This document shows, piece after piece, positions 8,016 to 15,325 of a stretch of 36,237 bases of DNA (position 1 is its first letter; each line of letters opens with the position of its first letter). Below the pieces are notes generated by a model. It was not told the origin of the DNA. It made no database searches and worked only from the letters and a program-made list of their open reading frames with translations. This DNA is from Ruminococcus sp. JC304. GTDB taxonomy: Bacteria > Bacillota > Clostridia > Lachnospirales > Lachnospiraceae. The stretch is from the NCBI GenBank assembly GCA_000285855.2, contig HE978651.1, positions 1,921,084 to 1,957,320 on the forward strand, written 5' to 3'. The translations under genes were made by a program, and so were the position numbers.

Positions 8016-8046
8016 GCAAAAAGCAAGCCATTTTCAGACTTGCTTT
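8016..8046 (-). terminator. terminator after the tnpV-like remnant
   Basis: Arms 8020-8027 and 8039-8046 (AAAGCAAG against CTTGCTTT) enclose an 11-nt loop. On the minus strand the hairpin runs into a T-rich tract. It stands just after the stop codon of the decayed tnpV-like gene and separates that remnant from the membrane-protein operon. Confidence 0.65.
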
Positions 8047-8064
8047 CCACCAGATTACTGCACC

Positions 8065-8280
8065 TTATTGCCAAATCATCTCCTTATTCAAAATTCCCTT
8101 TTCACACTCTTGTATAGTATTTATTTGCTACCCATTCCATCTGTTTATCTGCCTTCAACTCTTCCTTAATCCCCTGTGTCTATTTCATTTGCTCTACAAT
8201 TGACTATTATTCCAGCGATTATATAAAAACCATAACCAATACAAAATATGGAAACGGTGCTTCTAACTATACCGCTAAAG
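8065..8280 (-). pseudogene. tnpV: decayed tnpV-like gene
   Basis: Read on the minus strand from 8197, the translation runs VEQMK, stop, TQGIKEELKADKQMEWVA. After one frame change it continues QINTIQECEKGILNKEMIWQ and stops at 8065. This matches, from memory, the C-terminal third of TnpV, a small protein of Tn4451-type and related Firmicutes elements. Further upstream (about 8200-8280) only weak traces remain. At least one nonsense change and one frameshift make it non-functional. It marks this stretch as an old mobile-element insertion. Confidence 0.55.
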
Positions 8281-8396
8281 CCTTTCGCCATTATCCCGAA
8301 AATAGTACTCCAGCAGAGAAATAGCGCCAGCAGACATAAAAAACTCGAACCCCTTGTAAAATGGGCATCAGAAGTTTTCTACCCGTTATTCTTGTT

Positions 8397-8633
8397 CTAT
8401 AATTCAAGTGAATCTTCTGAATCTATCCACATCTGTAAATTGCCATCGAGATATAATCTTGCATATTCTAAAGGCTCATCCACAGCCAATGAAGTAAGCG
8501 CACATTCTGATCCATATGTGGTTTTTAAATCTTTTTCAGCTCCCCAGCAATCAATGCGAAGCATATATCCAACACTTGTGTAAACATCAATACTATCGTG
8601 TTTTATGTTGTATTATGCATAAATTGTTCTCAT
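8397..8633 (-). pseudogene. small element-associated protein (DUF6061-like) with a stop at codon 7
   Basis: From ATG 8633 the frame reads MRTIYA, then TAA (8613-8615), then continues open for 71 codons to TAG at 8397. The downstream part contains YMLRIDCWGAEKDLKTTYG and a C-terminal DEPLEYARLYLDGNLQMWID stretch. This resembles small proteins common in Lachnospiraceae mobile elements that I associate with DUF6061 (unchecked). The frame is clean apart from one nonsense codon, so the loss looks recent. Restart at the internal ATG (about codon 24) could give a 55-aa fragment. The tnpV-like remnant follows downstream. Confidence 0.55.
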
Positions 8634-8724
8634 CGTATCTTATCTCTATTTTCTTTTAATAATCAGTTATAGAGTTAAATATCGAAAACATTTCAATCAG
8701 TTCACCATGTCGTTATTGTTATAC

Positions 8725-8819
8725 TGTGTTATGAAATTTTCTTTCCCTTATTTTTTCCCATATTAAGATTCATGAAAGCTAATGGGAGAATATAACACAA
8801 AGGAAAGAGTAAGGGAAAG
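8725..8819. repeat. AT-rich nested inverted repeats
   Basis: A perfect 10-bp inverted repeat (CTTTCCCTTA at 8741-8750, TAAGGGAAAG at 8810-8819) encloses a weaker one (8756-8765 with 8780-8787). A further 8-bp pair, TGTGTTAT (8725-8732) and ATAACACA (8792-8799), overlaps it. The rest of the gap 8634-8936 holds no gene I can support. The structure could be an old recombination or replication site; nothing decides it. Confidence 0.4.
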
Positions 8820-8936
8820 CTCACTTGCTACAAACTTAGTATTTTCAAGGGTTTGCGAAGAATTTGATAATCAAATATAACAGTTATTAAATTTCCTAAA
8901 ATAAGTGCAATATCAACTGGAAGTTAACAAACAAAC

Positions 8937-9143
8937 TCATTTTTTGCTCATTAAACACTTCTTAAATATCCAACTTACAGTAGCTCCAATAACCAAACCT
9001 ATACTCGCTGTTGTTGAATCCCCCTTTAAAGTACCTAGCGCAAATCCTACAACAGCACCTACATACCAATTACTAAAAAGTTTGGCTAATGTTAAAGCAT
9101 CTTCTTCGTCATTTTTATTTTCATTATGATGTTCTTTGTTCAT
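8937..9143 (-). CDS. small membrane protein with Gly-rich helices
   Basis: A 68-aa protein with GGGAG 10 nt before the ATG. A charged, His/Asn/Glu-rich head (MNKEHHNENKNDEEDAL) is followed by two hydrophobic segments with small-residue spacing (WYVGAVVGFALGTLKG and TASIGLVIGATVSWIF), ending in a basic KKCLMSKK tail. The glycine-spaced helices resemble small pore-type or bacteriocin-like peptides in general form, but no family is recognised and no secretion or immunity gene is adjacent. It may equally be an ordinary small membrane protein. Confidence 0.55.
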   Translation of the reverse strand: MNKEHHNENKNDEEDALTLAKLFSNWYVGAVVGFALGTLKGDSTTASIGLVIGATVSWIFKKCLMSKK

Positions 9144-9205
9144 TTATTCGTTACTCCCTTTGAAACTTCCGATTTTCTTAATTCTACAAACTTGAAATTC
9201 TACTT

Positions 9206-9595
9206 CTAATTTTCAATAGCCCTCTCGAATCCCAGATAACGGCTTCCCTGGAATGTCAGCTTTCCTTCATCTCCTTCTGCCAGCATTCCATACTCTTCTC
9301 CATATACAGAAAACTCCATCCGATCGCCGCTTTCCACCTCAAAAGTAACATAATAAGCGATACTGGTGGTAGTATGATACCCGTGGTTTCCTGAAGTGTC
9401 TCCTCCAATCGGCTCGTTGTGATGTGTCGTATTCTGTCGCTTGGCAGTCACTCTGGCTTCCACCGTTAAACGGGGAGAATTATTATTTTTATTCCAAGTT
9501 CTTATTCCACTTATAAATGTAAATAAGATCATCCCAAATATCAGCAAAAACATAACTGGAAAAATCAAATCAAATAAATCAAACATCACATTCAT
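9206..9595 (-). CDS. DUF2500 family protein
   Basis: A 129-aa protein of the DUF2500 family, of unknown function. The start at 9595 (MNVMFDLFDLIFPVMF) follows AGAGGAG by 7 nt and is preferred over a longer form from 9637. One N-terminal membrane helix (about 8-30) is followed by the family's typical block WNKNNNSPRLTVEARV, a His/Thr-rich linker, and a C-terminal beta domain with YYVTFEVESGDRMEFSV and GDEGKLTFQGSRYLGF. The N-out or N-in topology cannot be told. It lies between element remnants but looks intact. Confidence 0.85.
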   Translation of the reverse strand: MNVMFDLFDLIFPVMFLLIFGMILFTFISGIRTWNKNNNSPRLTVEARVTAKRQNTTHHNEPIGGDTSGNHGYHTTTSIAYYVTFEVESGDRMEFSVYGEEYGMLAEGDEGKLTFQGSRYLGFERAIEN

Positions 9596-9683
9596 AAACT
9601 CTCCTCTTGTAACTTTCGATTTCACGCTTTCTTTCACCCCATATGTTTGTATCTGAGGTATTCAGTCACAAACTTCGGGGATA

Positions 9684-9863
9684 GGCACCTGTGCCGCAAG
9701 GGGAAACAGCCCCTTGTACGAAATCTCTGATTTCGCTGTATTTCCCATTTTGAGATTTTTCAAAACTGGGAATGGCACCGCAGGTCGCACGATACAGGCA
9801 GATGAAATTGCCTGTATAGAAGTGCGCTCTTAGCTTTGCTAAGAGAATTATGCCGTATCCGGC
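9684..9863. other. array of seven short hairpins
   Basis: Within 180 bp, consecutive inverted repeats follow one another with almost no spacer: 9684-9695 (GGCA/TGCC), 9697-9716 (CAAGGGG/CCCCTTG), 9719-9735 (CGAAATC/GATTTCG), 9742-9772 (12 bp with one bulge), 9786-9826 (CGCAC/GTGCG around a 9-bp ATACAGGCA stem), 9827-9845 (CTCTTAGC/GCTAAGAG) and 9852-9863 (GCCG/CGGC). No gene fits here; the rest of 9596-9941 is otherwise featureless. Such density suggests a structured RNA, a single-strand origin or an oriT from the lost element. The strand cannot be decided. Confidence 0.6.
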
Positions 9864-9941
9864 GTGTTATCTTTTTTCAATTTCTTTTTTCGACTTCTGA
9901 AGCATTCTGCCAGGTTTAATAATTTGACATATCTGCTCCTG

Positions 9942-10148
9942 TTATTCATCATCTGTAAATTCCATCATCTCATCAACAGTGCAGTCCAGCTTCTTGCATA
10001 TCTTCTCAATCGTCTCCATTGATACATACTGGTTTTTTCCCATCCGGGCAAGAATATTACCACTGATCCCGGTGAGGTACTGCATCTCTATCCGCTTCAT
10101 ATTTTTATCTATGAGCATTTTCCACAATCTGTTATAACTTACGCCCAT
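9942..10148 (-). CDS. Cro/CI-type helix-turn-helix regulator
   Basis: A 68-aa single-domain DNA-binding protein of the Xre (Cro/CI) class. It starts MGVSYNRLWKMLIDKNMKR with GGAGGT 5 nt before the ATG. The helix-turn-helix covers about residues 18-40 (EMQYLTGISGNILARMGK), followed by VSMETIEKICKKLDCTVDEMMEF, the usual third to fifth helices. Small regulators of this kind accompany mobile elements and restriction systems. The genes it once served may be the decayed ones around it. An extended -10 lies upstream at 10185-10190. Confidence 0.85.
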   Translation of the reverse strand: MGVSYNRLWKMLIDKNMKRIEMQYLTGISGNILARMGKNQYVSMETIEKICKKLDCTVDEMMEFTDDE

Positions 10149-10184
10149 AAGCTACCTCCGTATTTCTCATTCAGATATATTTTG

Positions 10185-10190
10185 ATTATA
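10185..10190 (-). promoter_or_regulatory. extended -10 promoter of the regulator gene
   Basis: On the minus strand TGATATAAT gives a perfect TATAAT with the TG extension, about 37 nt before the ATG at 10148. No good -35 at the right distance is seen, which an extended -10 can tolerate. Confidence 0.5.
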
Positions 10191-10241
10191 TCACGCTTTT
10201 GTTAGGTTGAATACCTGTAATTTTTGATATCTTCTGTAAAA

Positions 10242-10272
10242 TGGAAAAGAGGATGCCCCGGCAAAGAGCAGC
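10242..10272 (-). terminator. terminator-like hairpin after the ssb remnant
   Basis: On the minus strand GAGGCTGC and GCATCCTC pair with one mismatch around an 11-nt loop and are followed by TTTTCC. It lies just past the end of the ssb remnant and was probably its terminator. Confidence 0.5.
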
Positions 10273-10294
10273 CTCTCCAACCATTTACTCTGAA

Positions 10295-10506
10295 TTAATC
10301 AAATGGAATCTCACCATCTGGTGCTTCCATGAATCCATCCTTATCTGTTTTGGATGTTTCCTACGAACCCGCTCCTGTTCACCGTCACGTTTATATCTTC
10401 TGTTTACCGCCAGTGTGTATCTTGCCACTGCCATGTCATTGTCTTTCCCGACATATTTGATCTCCGGATTCTTTGTCAGTCTTCCCATTAAAATCACTTT
10501 ATTCAT
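10295..10506 (-). pseudogene. ssb: ssb with internal deletion
   Basis: The frame from ATG 10506 gives a typical single-stranded DNA-binding protein start: MNKVILMGRLTKNPEIKYVG, then AVARYTLAVNRRYKRDGEQE. After about residue 45 it stops matching. In another frame just downstream the DNA reads ETSKTDKDGFMEAPDGEIPF then Asp and TAA (10295), which is a standard SSB acidic C-terminal tip. The roughly 70-residue middle, including the second half of the OB fold, is therefore missing and the two ends are out of frame. SSB genes of this kind travel on conjugative elements, so it fits the mobile-element graveyard. Confidence 0.8.
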
Positions 10507-10652
10507 TTCCTGTTGGTTTATCTTTATAACTGCCGATTTTTCGCAGGCTAAATACACATTTAAAAAGAGCTTTTAAGGTTTATGGAAAAACTCTATCCGG
10601 TCTTTTAACAAAACAAGCATAACTTTCAGTTACCGAGCAATTCACTCATCAT

Positions 10653-10699
10653 GCAATTCAATTTAGTCATTTATGCACAAAATGACTAAATTGAATTGC
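10653..10699. repeat. perfect 20-bp inverted repeat
   Basis: Arms 10653-10672 and 10680-10699 are perfectly complementary (GCAATTCAATT... with ...AATTGAATTGC) around a 7-nt loop. Neither strand shows a T-run after it, so it is not a standard terminator. It lies 59 bp beyond the stop of the DUF4317-like gene and marks the right side of the accessory region. The gap 10507-10757 shows no other feature. Confidence 0.7.
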
Positions 10700-10757
10700 G
10701 TATGGTGTAATTAAGATTTATCTATCGTACTCCTCGTAAATGATCACCTTGTTCAGA

Positions 10758-11435
10758 TTACTGATCTATTATCCTGTTCAGAAATCCTTTGTCCGGATGC
10801 TCCGGAATTTCAAAAAATACATCTATTTTTCCAGGTTCTGCGGAACGTTCTTCAAAGGCAGGGAAAATGAAGCCGCATTTCGGAGTTCCGGCATTGTAGT
10901 CTTTATCTACCGGAGCCACCACACAGATCAGGAAACTGTATATTTCTTCTGACTCCCACTGTTCGCTGTGATCTGAGCCTTTCTTGGGGATATCATATAT
11001 TCCGTGATAAATATAAATGCCAAACTCCTGTCCCTGCAGACAGTTTGTTCTATTTGATGAATCTCTCGTACTGCTGATTCCCCCTGCAAGCTGTTCACAG
11101 AGAGTCTGAACCAGAAGATCATCTTTTAATCCGTATTGCGATAATGCCATTAGTAGTTTATGGATGCTGTCATATGCCATATCTCCTTCAGGGAATTTAT
11201 AACACTTTAACTGTTCATTTGTTTTGGAAAAAGGAACGGTTTTCGCAAGATCCAGATTTACCTGCTGATCATGTTTGCTCATATTTTTGAAGTTTACATT
11301 GAAGGTATTATCTATGTATCCCTCATCATCTATATATGCACCTGCTGCACGCACAAAGCAGTTTCTGGATAATGTCATTCTGCGGGTTAATTCTAGCATA
11401 TCATTTCGGTTAATCTTTGTATCTTTTTTATTCAT
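10758..11435 (-). CDS. DUF4317-like protein, short form
   Basis: A 225-aa product that resembles the N-terminal part of DUF4317 proteins, a Firmicutes family of unknown function usually near 400 aa. ATG 11435 (MNKKDTKINRNDMLELTRRM) matches the family's usual MNKKD start; the frame is also open upstream to a TTG at 11501 without a good site. Recognisable stretches are FGIYIYHGIYDIPKKGSDHS and SEEIYSFLICVVAPVD, then GFIFPAFEERSAEPGKIDVF. The chain ends soon after this point, where longer relatives continue. It may be a natural short subfamily or a truncated gene. No catalytic motif is known. Confidence 0.6.
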   Translation of the reverse strand: MNKKDTKINRNDMLELTRRMTLSRNCFVRAAGAYIDDEGYIDNTFNVNFKNMSKHDQQVNLDLAKTVPFSKTNEQLKCYKFPEGDMAYDSIHKLLMALSQYGLKDDLLVQTLCEQLAGGISSTRDSSNRTNCLQGQEFGIYIYHGIYDIPKKGSDHSEQWESEEIYSFLICVVAPVDKDYNAGTPKCGFIFPAFEERSAEPGKIDVFFEIPEHPDKGFLNRIIDQ

Positions 11436-11527
11436 CAAAATGGTTCCATCCTCTCCAAAAAGCTTTTCTTTTATGGACAGTATATCATACTTCTGTCCCA
11501 ATTCCCATCTGCCATACAGATAAAAAT

Positions 11528-11556
11528 GTAATAAACACTTGTTCTTTTCTTTCCAA
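11528..11556 (-). promoter_or_regulatory. probable promoter of the DUF4317-like gene
   Basis: On the minus strand TTGGAA (11551-11556) and TATTAC (11528-11533) are 17 nt apart, about 93 nt before the start at 11435. Confidence 0.45.
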
Positions 11557-11590
11557 CATGCTATTCTTAACTCTGCTTAAGTGCTTCAAA

Positions 11591-11650
11591 CGGATATTCG
11601 CAACCCTTGCAGGGGACTTACTTGATTCGGTTAAGTTGGCATATTACAAT
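11591..11650 (+). promoter_or_regulatory. promoter of the Mrr-like gene, inside a repeated sequence
   Basis: TTGATT (11622-11627) and TACAAT (11645-11650) are 17 nt apart and lie 66 nt before the ATG at 11716. The -35 hexamer is part of GGGGACTTACTTGATT (11612-11627), which recurs twice, slightly changed, in the leader of the alpha-galactosidase operon. CGGATATTCGCAA (11591-11603) recurs at 36187-36199. Confidence 0.6.
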
Positions 11651-11715
11651 ATCTTTACCGCTTATTTTGAGTATAATGCACTTAAGATTCTATACAACAT
11701 ACAGGAGACCAGTAC

Positions 11716-12387
11716 ATGGATGGATATGAGTTCGAGTATCAGTGTGCAAAAATATTAAGGCAGAAACATTTTTCAAAAATAGAAGTAACCAGAAGCTCCG
11801 GAGATCAGGGTGTGGATATTATTGCTTTTAAACATAGAAAGAAATATGGGATTCAATGCAAATATTATACATACCCGGTTGGAAACAAGGCAGTGCAGGA
11901 GGCCTATGCCGGTGCCAATTTTTATGACTGTGATAAGGTTATGGTAATGACAAATACAACCTTTACACGGTCTGCTACCCAGCTTGCAGAGAAGCTGGAA
12001 GTAGAATTATGGCCCAACTGCCCTACTACTCCTTTTTATGGGCTACTGTTTAAAATCATAAGATTATTAAATACAGTTCTTTTTCTTTATGCAATGCTGA
12101 CCCTCCTTGCTTCGAAGCCTGAATTCGATTTTATTCACCTTCCGGTTACCCTGGATACCATAACACTGATGGTTGTCCTTACTGCCTCTGCCTTGGGAAT
12201 CTTCGGCTGGCGTTTCTCTCTGTGTAATCTGATCACTGCCGGAGCATATTTTTATCTTGCACTCCATATATTTATTCTGCCGGTATATGCAAAAACAGGC
12301 AGCTACACCTACACACATCTGCTTTCCCTGATTCCCGCCTGCGTGTATCTGCTTCACGCAGGATGGGTAAAGATACATAAGCAATAA
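11716..12387 (+). CDS. Mrr-type nuclease domain fused to membrane helices
   Basis: A 223-aa protein with AGGAG 8 nt before the ATG. Residues 1-100 are a restriction-endonuclease-like (Mrr_cat) domain: an early acidic pair (E5, E7), GDQGVD at 29-34 and QCK at 47-49 give the expected D...Q-x-K active site of the PD-(D/E)XK superfamily. Residues 108-215 hold four hydrophobic helices (for example LLNTVLFLYAMLTLLA and TITLMVVLTASALGIFG). The protein would thus hold a DNA-cleaving domain at the membrane. Mrr-type domains act on foreign or modified DNA in several known systems; whether this one defends or does repair is unknown. No methylase or partner is next to it. Confidence 0.82.
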   Translation: MDGYEFEYQCAKILRQKHFSKIEVTRSSGDQGVDIIAFKHRKKYGIQCKYYTYPVGNKAVQEAYAGANFYDCDKVMVMTNTTFTRSATQLAEKLEVELWPNCPTTPFYGLLFKIIRLLNTVLFLYAMLTLLASKPEFDFIHLPVTLDTITLMVVLTASALGIFGWRFSLCNLITAGAYFYLALHIFILPVYAKTGSYTYTHLLSLIPACVYLLHAGWVKIHKQ

Positions 12388-12430
12388 GCAAAAGAATACT
12401 GTCCTGAATCCCTTATATCAATAATGTAAC

Positions 12431-12479
12431 AAAAAAGACCCTGAAGAATTGTATTTCTACAATTCTCCAAGGTCTGATT
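12431..12479. terminator. bidirectional terminator between the Mrr-like gene and ppdK
   Basis: AGACC (12436-12440) pairs with GGTCT (12471-12475), and AGAATTGTA (12445-12453) with TACAATTCT (12458-12466). On the minus strand a TTTTTT run follows, making it the ppdK terminator. On the plus strand GATTTTA follows, so it may also stop the nuclease transcript. Confidence 0.8.
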
Positions 12480-12530
12480 TTACGTTTGGACACTTTCATG
12501 CCTGTGCATGAATCTATATTTTTATGCTAA

Positions 12531-15161
12531 TTATGCATTCTTCTCAGCGATAGCTGCCTGTGCTGCTGCAAGACGAGCGATCGGTACACGGAATGGTGAG
12601 CAGGATACATAGTTAAGACCGATCTTGTGGCAGAATTCTACAGAAGACGGATCTCCACCATGCTCGCCGCAAATACCTACGTGAAGGTTCGGGTTAACCG
12701 GTTTGCCGAGTTCGATAGCCATCTTCATCAGCTTGCCAACGCCAACCTGATCCAGTTTTGCAAATGGATCGTTCTCGAAGATCTTAGCGTCATAGTATGC
12801 GTTGAGGAATTTACCTGCATCATCACGGGAGAAGCCGTATGTCATCTGAGTAAGGTCGTTTGTACCGAAGCAGAAGAAGTCTGCTTCTTTAGCGATCTCA
12901 TCAGCTGTAAGAGCTGCTCTCGGGATCTCGATCATTGTACCAACTTCATACTGAAGGTCAGAACCAGCGGCTTTGATCTCAGCATCAGCTGTCTCAACTA
13001 CGAATTTCTTAACATATTTAAGCTCTTTTACATCGCCAACAAGTGGGATCATGATTTCCGGTTTGATTGTCCAGTCCGGATGAGCTTTCTTAACTTCGAT
13101 TGCTGCGCGGATAACTGCTGTTGTCTGCATCTTAGCGATTTCAGGATATGTTACAGCAAGACGGCATCCACGATGTCCCATCATCGGGTTGAACTCATGA
13201 AGAGAAGCGATGATAGTCTTGATCTGCTCTACAGTTTTGCCCTGAGCATCTGCAAGTTTCTTGATGTCAGCTTCATCTGTAGGAACGAACTCATGAAGAG
13301 GCGGATCCAGGAAACGGATAGTAACAGGGTTACCTTCCAGAGCTTCAAAGAGACCTTTGAAGTCATCCTGCTGATATGGAAGAACTTTTTCAAGTGCTTT
13401 CTCTCTCTCTTCTGCTGTTTCGGAGCAGATCATTTCACGGAATGCATCGATACGTCCCTCACCGAAGAACATATGCTCTGTACGGCAAAGACCGATACCT
13501 TCTGCACCAAGCTCTACAGCTTTCTTAGCATCTGCAGGAGTATCTGCGTTTGTACGAACTTTCATTGTTCTGTACTTGTCAGCCCATGCCATGATGCGTC
13601 CGAACTCACCAGCGATTGTAGCGTCTACAGTCGGGATGATTCCGTCGTAGATGTTACCGGTTGTACCATCGATGGAGATGAAGTCTCCTTCATGGAATTC
13701 TTTGCCAGCAAGTGTGAATTTCTTGTTTTCTTCGTCCATAGCGATATCACCGCATCCGGATACACAGCACTCACCCATACCACGGGCAACAACTGCTGCG
13801 TGAGATGTCATACCACCACGAACTGTCAGGATACCCTGAGCAGATTTCATACCTGTGATGTCTTCCGGAGATGTCTCAAGACGTACAAGTACGACTTTCT
13901 CTCCTCTTTCAGCCCATTCAACAGCGTCATCAGCTGTGAATACGATCTTACCGCAAGCAGCTCCAGGAGAAGCGCCAAGGCCTTTACCCATTGGTGTAGC
14001 AGCCTTAAGAGCAGCAGCATCAAACTGTGGGTGAAGAAGAGTATCAAGGTTACGTGGGTCGATCATAGCTACAGCTTCTTCTTCTGTTCTCATTCCCTCA
14101 TCAACAAGGTCACAAGCGATTTTTAAAGCAGCCTGAGCTGTTCTCTTACCATTACGTGTCTGAAGCATATACAGTTTACCATGCTCTACAGTAAACTCCA
14201 TATCCTGCATATCTCTGTAGTGTTTTTCAAGTGTTTCGCAAACCTGTTTGAACTGTACGAATGCTTCCGGGAATTTCTGTTCCATTTCGGAGATGTGCAT
14301 AGGTGTACGAACACCAGCAACAACGTCTTCACCCTGAGCATTTGTAAGGAATTCACCAAACAGACCGTTAGCTCCTGTAGCAGGGTCACGTGTGAAGGCA
14401 ACACCTGTACCACAGTCATCACCCATGTTACCAAATGCCATCATCTGTACGTTAACTGCAGTACCCCAGGAATATGGGATATCGTTGTCACGACGATATA
14501 CATTTGCACGTGGGTTGTCCCATGAACGGAATACGGCTTTGATAGCACCCATTAACTGTTCCTTAGGATCAGTTGGGAAATCAGCACCGATTTTTGCTTT
14601 ATATTCAGCTTTGAACTGTTCTGCTAACTCGTGAAGGTCTTCTGCTGTAAGTTCAACGTCCAGCTTAACACCTCTGTCAGCTTTCATCTTATCGATAAGT
14701 TCTTCGAAATATTTCTTTCCGACTTCCATAACTACGTCAGAGTACATCTGGATGAATCTTCTGTAGCAGTCCCATGCCCAACGAGCATTGCCGGATTTTT
14801 CAGCAAGTACGTTAACAACGTCTTCGTTTAAACCAAGGTTCAGGATAGTATCCATCATACCTGGCATAGAAGCTCTCGCACCAGAACGAACGGAAACAAG
14901 CAGAGGATTTTCTTTGTCACCGAATTTCTTTCCGGTAACTCCTTCCATTTTGGTGATTGCTTCCATGATCTGAGCCATGATCTCATCATTGATCTGTCTT
15001 CCGTCTTCATAGTACTGAGTACAAGCTTCAGTTGTGATTGTGAAGCCCTGCGGTACAGGAAGACCAAGGTTTGTCATTTCAGCAAGGTTAGCACCTTTAC
15101 CACCCAGAAGGTTTCTCATAGTAGCGTTACCTTCTGTAAACATGTAAACCCATTTTGCCAT
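12531..15161 (-). CDS. ppdK: pyruvate, phosphate dikinase
   Basis: Converts PEP, AMP and PPi to pyruvate, ATP and phosphate, reversibly, in the cytoplasm. The 876-aa length is normal. The N-terminal ATP-grasp domain shows GGKGANLAEM (20-29) and SVRSGARASMPGMMDT (90-105). The central phosphohistidine domain has GGMTSHAAVVARGMG with His454. The C-terminal PEP/pyruvate barrel ends with GICGEHGGDPSSVEF, placing Cys831 as the expected acid/base. AGGAGG precedes the ATG. It is transcribed alone from a TTGACG/TAGAAT promoter at 15227-15255, directly after the PPi-dependent phosphofructokinase gene. Together they suggest glycolysis that uses PPi as phosphoryl donor. Confidence 0.97.
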   Translation of the reverse strand: MAKWVYMFTEGNATMRNLLGGKGANLAEMTNLGLPVPQGFTITTEACTQYYEDGRQINDEIMAQIMEAITKMEGVTGKKFGDKENPLLVSVRSGARASMPGMMDTILNLGLNEDVVNVLAEKSGNARWAWDCYRRFIQMYSDVVMEVGKKYFEELIDKMKADRGVKLDVELTAEDLHELAEQFKAEYKAKIGADFPTDPKEQLMGAIKAVFRSWDNPRANVYRRDNDIPYSWGTAVNVQMMAFGNMGDDCGTGVAFTRDPATGANGLFGEFLTNAQGEDVVAGVRTPMHISEMEQKFPEAFVQFKQVCETLEKHYRDMQDMEFTVEHGKLYMLQTRNGKRTAQAALKIACDLVDEGMRTEEEAVAMIDPRNLDTLLHPQFDAAALKAATPMGKGLGASPGAACGKIVFTADDAVEWAERGEKVVLVRLETSPEDITGMKSAQGILTVRGGMTSHAAVVARGMGECCVSGCGDIAMDEENKKFTLAGKEFHEGDFISIDGTTGNIYDGIIPTVDATIAGEFGRIMAWADKYRTMKVRTNADTPADAKKAVELGAEGIGLCRTEHMFFGEGRIDAFREMICSETAEEREKALEKVLPYQQDDFKGLFEALEGNPVTIRFLDPPLHEFVPTDEADIKKLADAQGKTVEQIKTIIASLHEFNPMMGHRGCRLAVTYPEIAKMQTTAVIRAAIEVKKAHPDWTIKPEIMIPLVGDVKELKYVKKFVVETADAEIKAAGSDLQYEVGTMIEIPRAALTADEIAKEADFFCFGTNDLTQMTYGFSRDDAGKFLNAYYDAKIFENDPFAKLDQVGVGKLMKMAIELGKPVNPNLHVGICGEHGGDPSSVEFCHKIGLNYVSCSPFRVPIARLAAAQAAIAEKNA

Positions 15162-15226
15162 TTTACATTTTCCTCCTAATTATTGTTCTTAAACACATAA
15201 AAATTGTTTTTTATACGCACATAGTT

Positions 15227-15255
15227 ATTCTATAGAGTTTATCTCATTTCGTCAA
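15227..15255 (-). promoter_or_regulatory. promoter of ppdK
   Basis: On the minus strand TTGACG (15250-15255) and TAGAAT (15227-15232) are exactly 17 nt apart, 65 nt before the ppdK ATG. The same TTGACG hexamer and spacing serve the neighbouring phosphofructokinase gene. Confidence 0.75.
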
Positions 15256-15325
15256 GGTTATTCTGTCAAAATCCGTCTTTTTTTTATTTTTATGTATCAA
15301 AAAGGCTTTCTCTTTTTTTCCTGTC

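Noticed and set aside
8248-8583. Plus-strand 111-codon frame in the remnant region
   Set aside because: The minus strand carries a more convincing small-protein pseudogene; the plus frame has no ribosome binding site.
12627-14126. Long plus-strand open frame (499 codons) opposite ppdK
   Set aside because: It is antisense to a clearly identified enzyme, is Ser/Cys/Thr-rich as expected of a shadow frame, and has no ribosome binding site or family resemblance.
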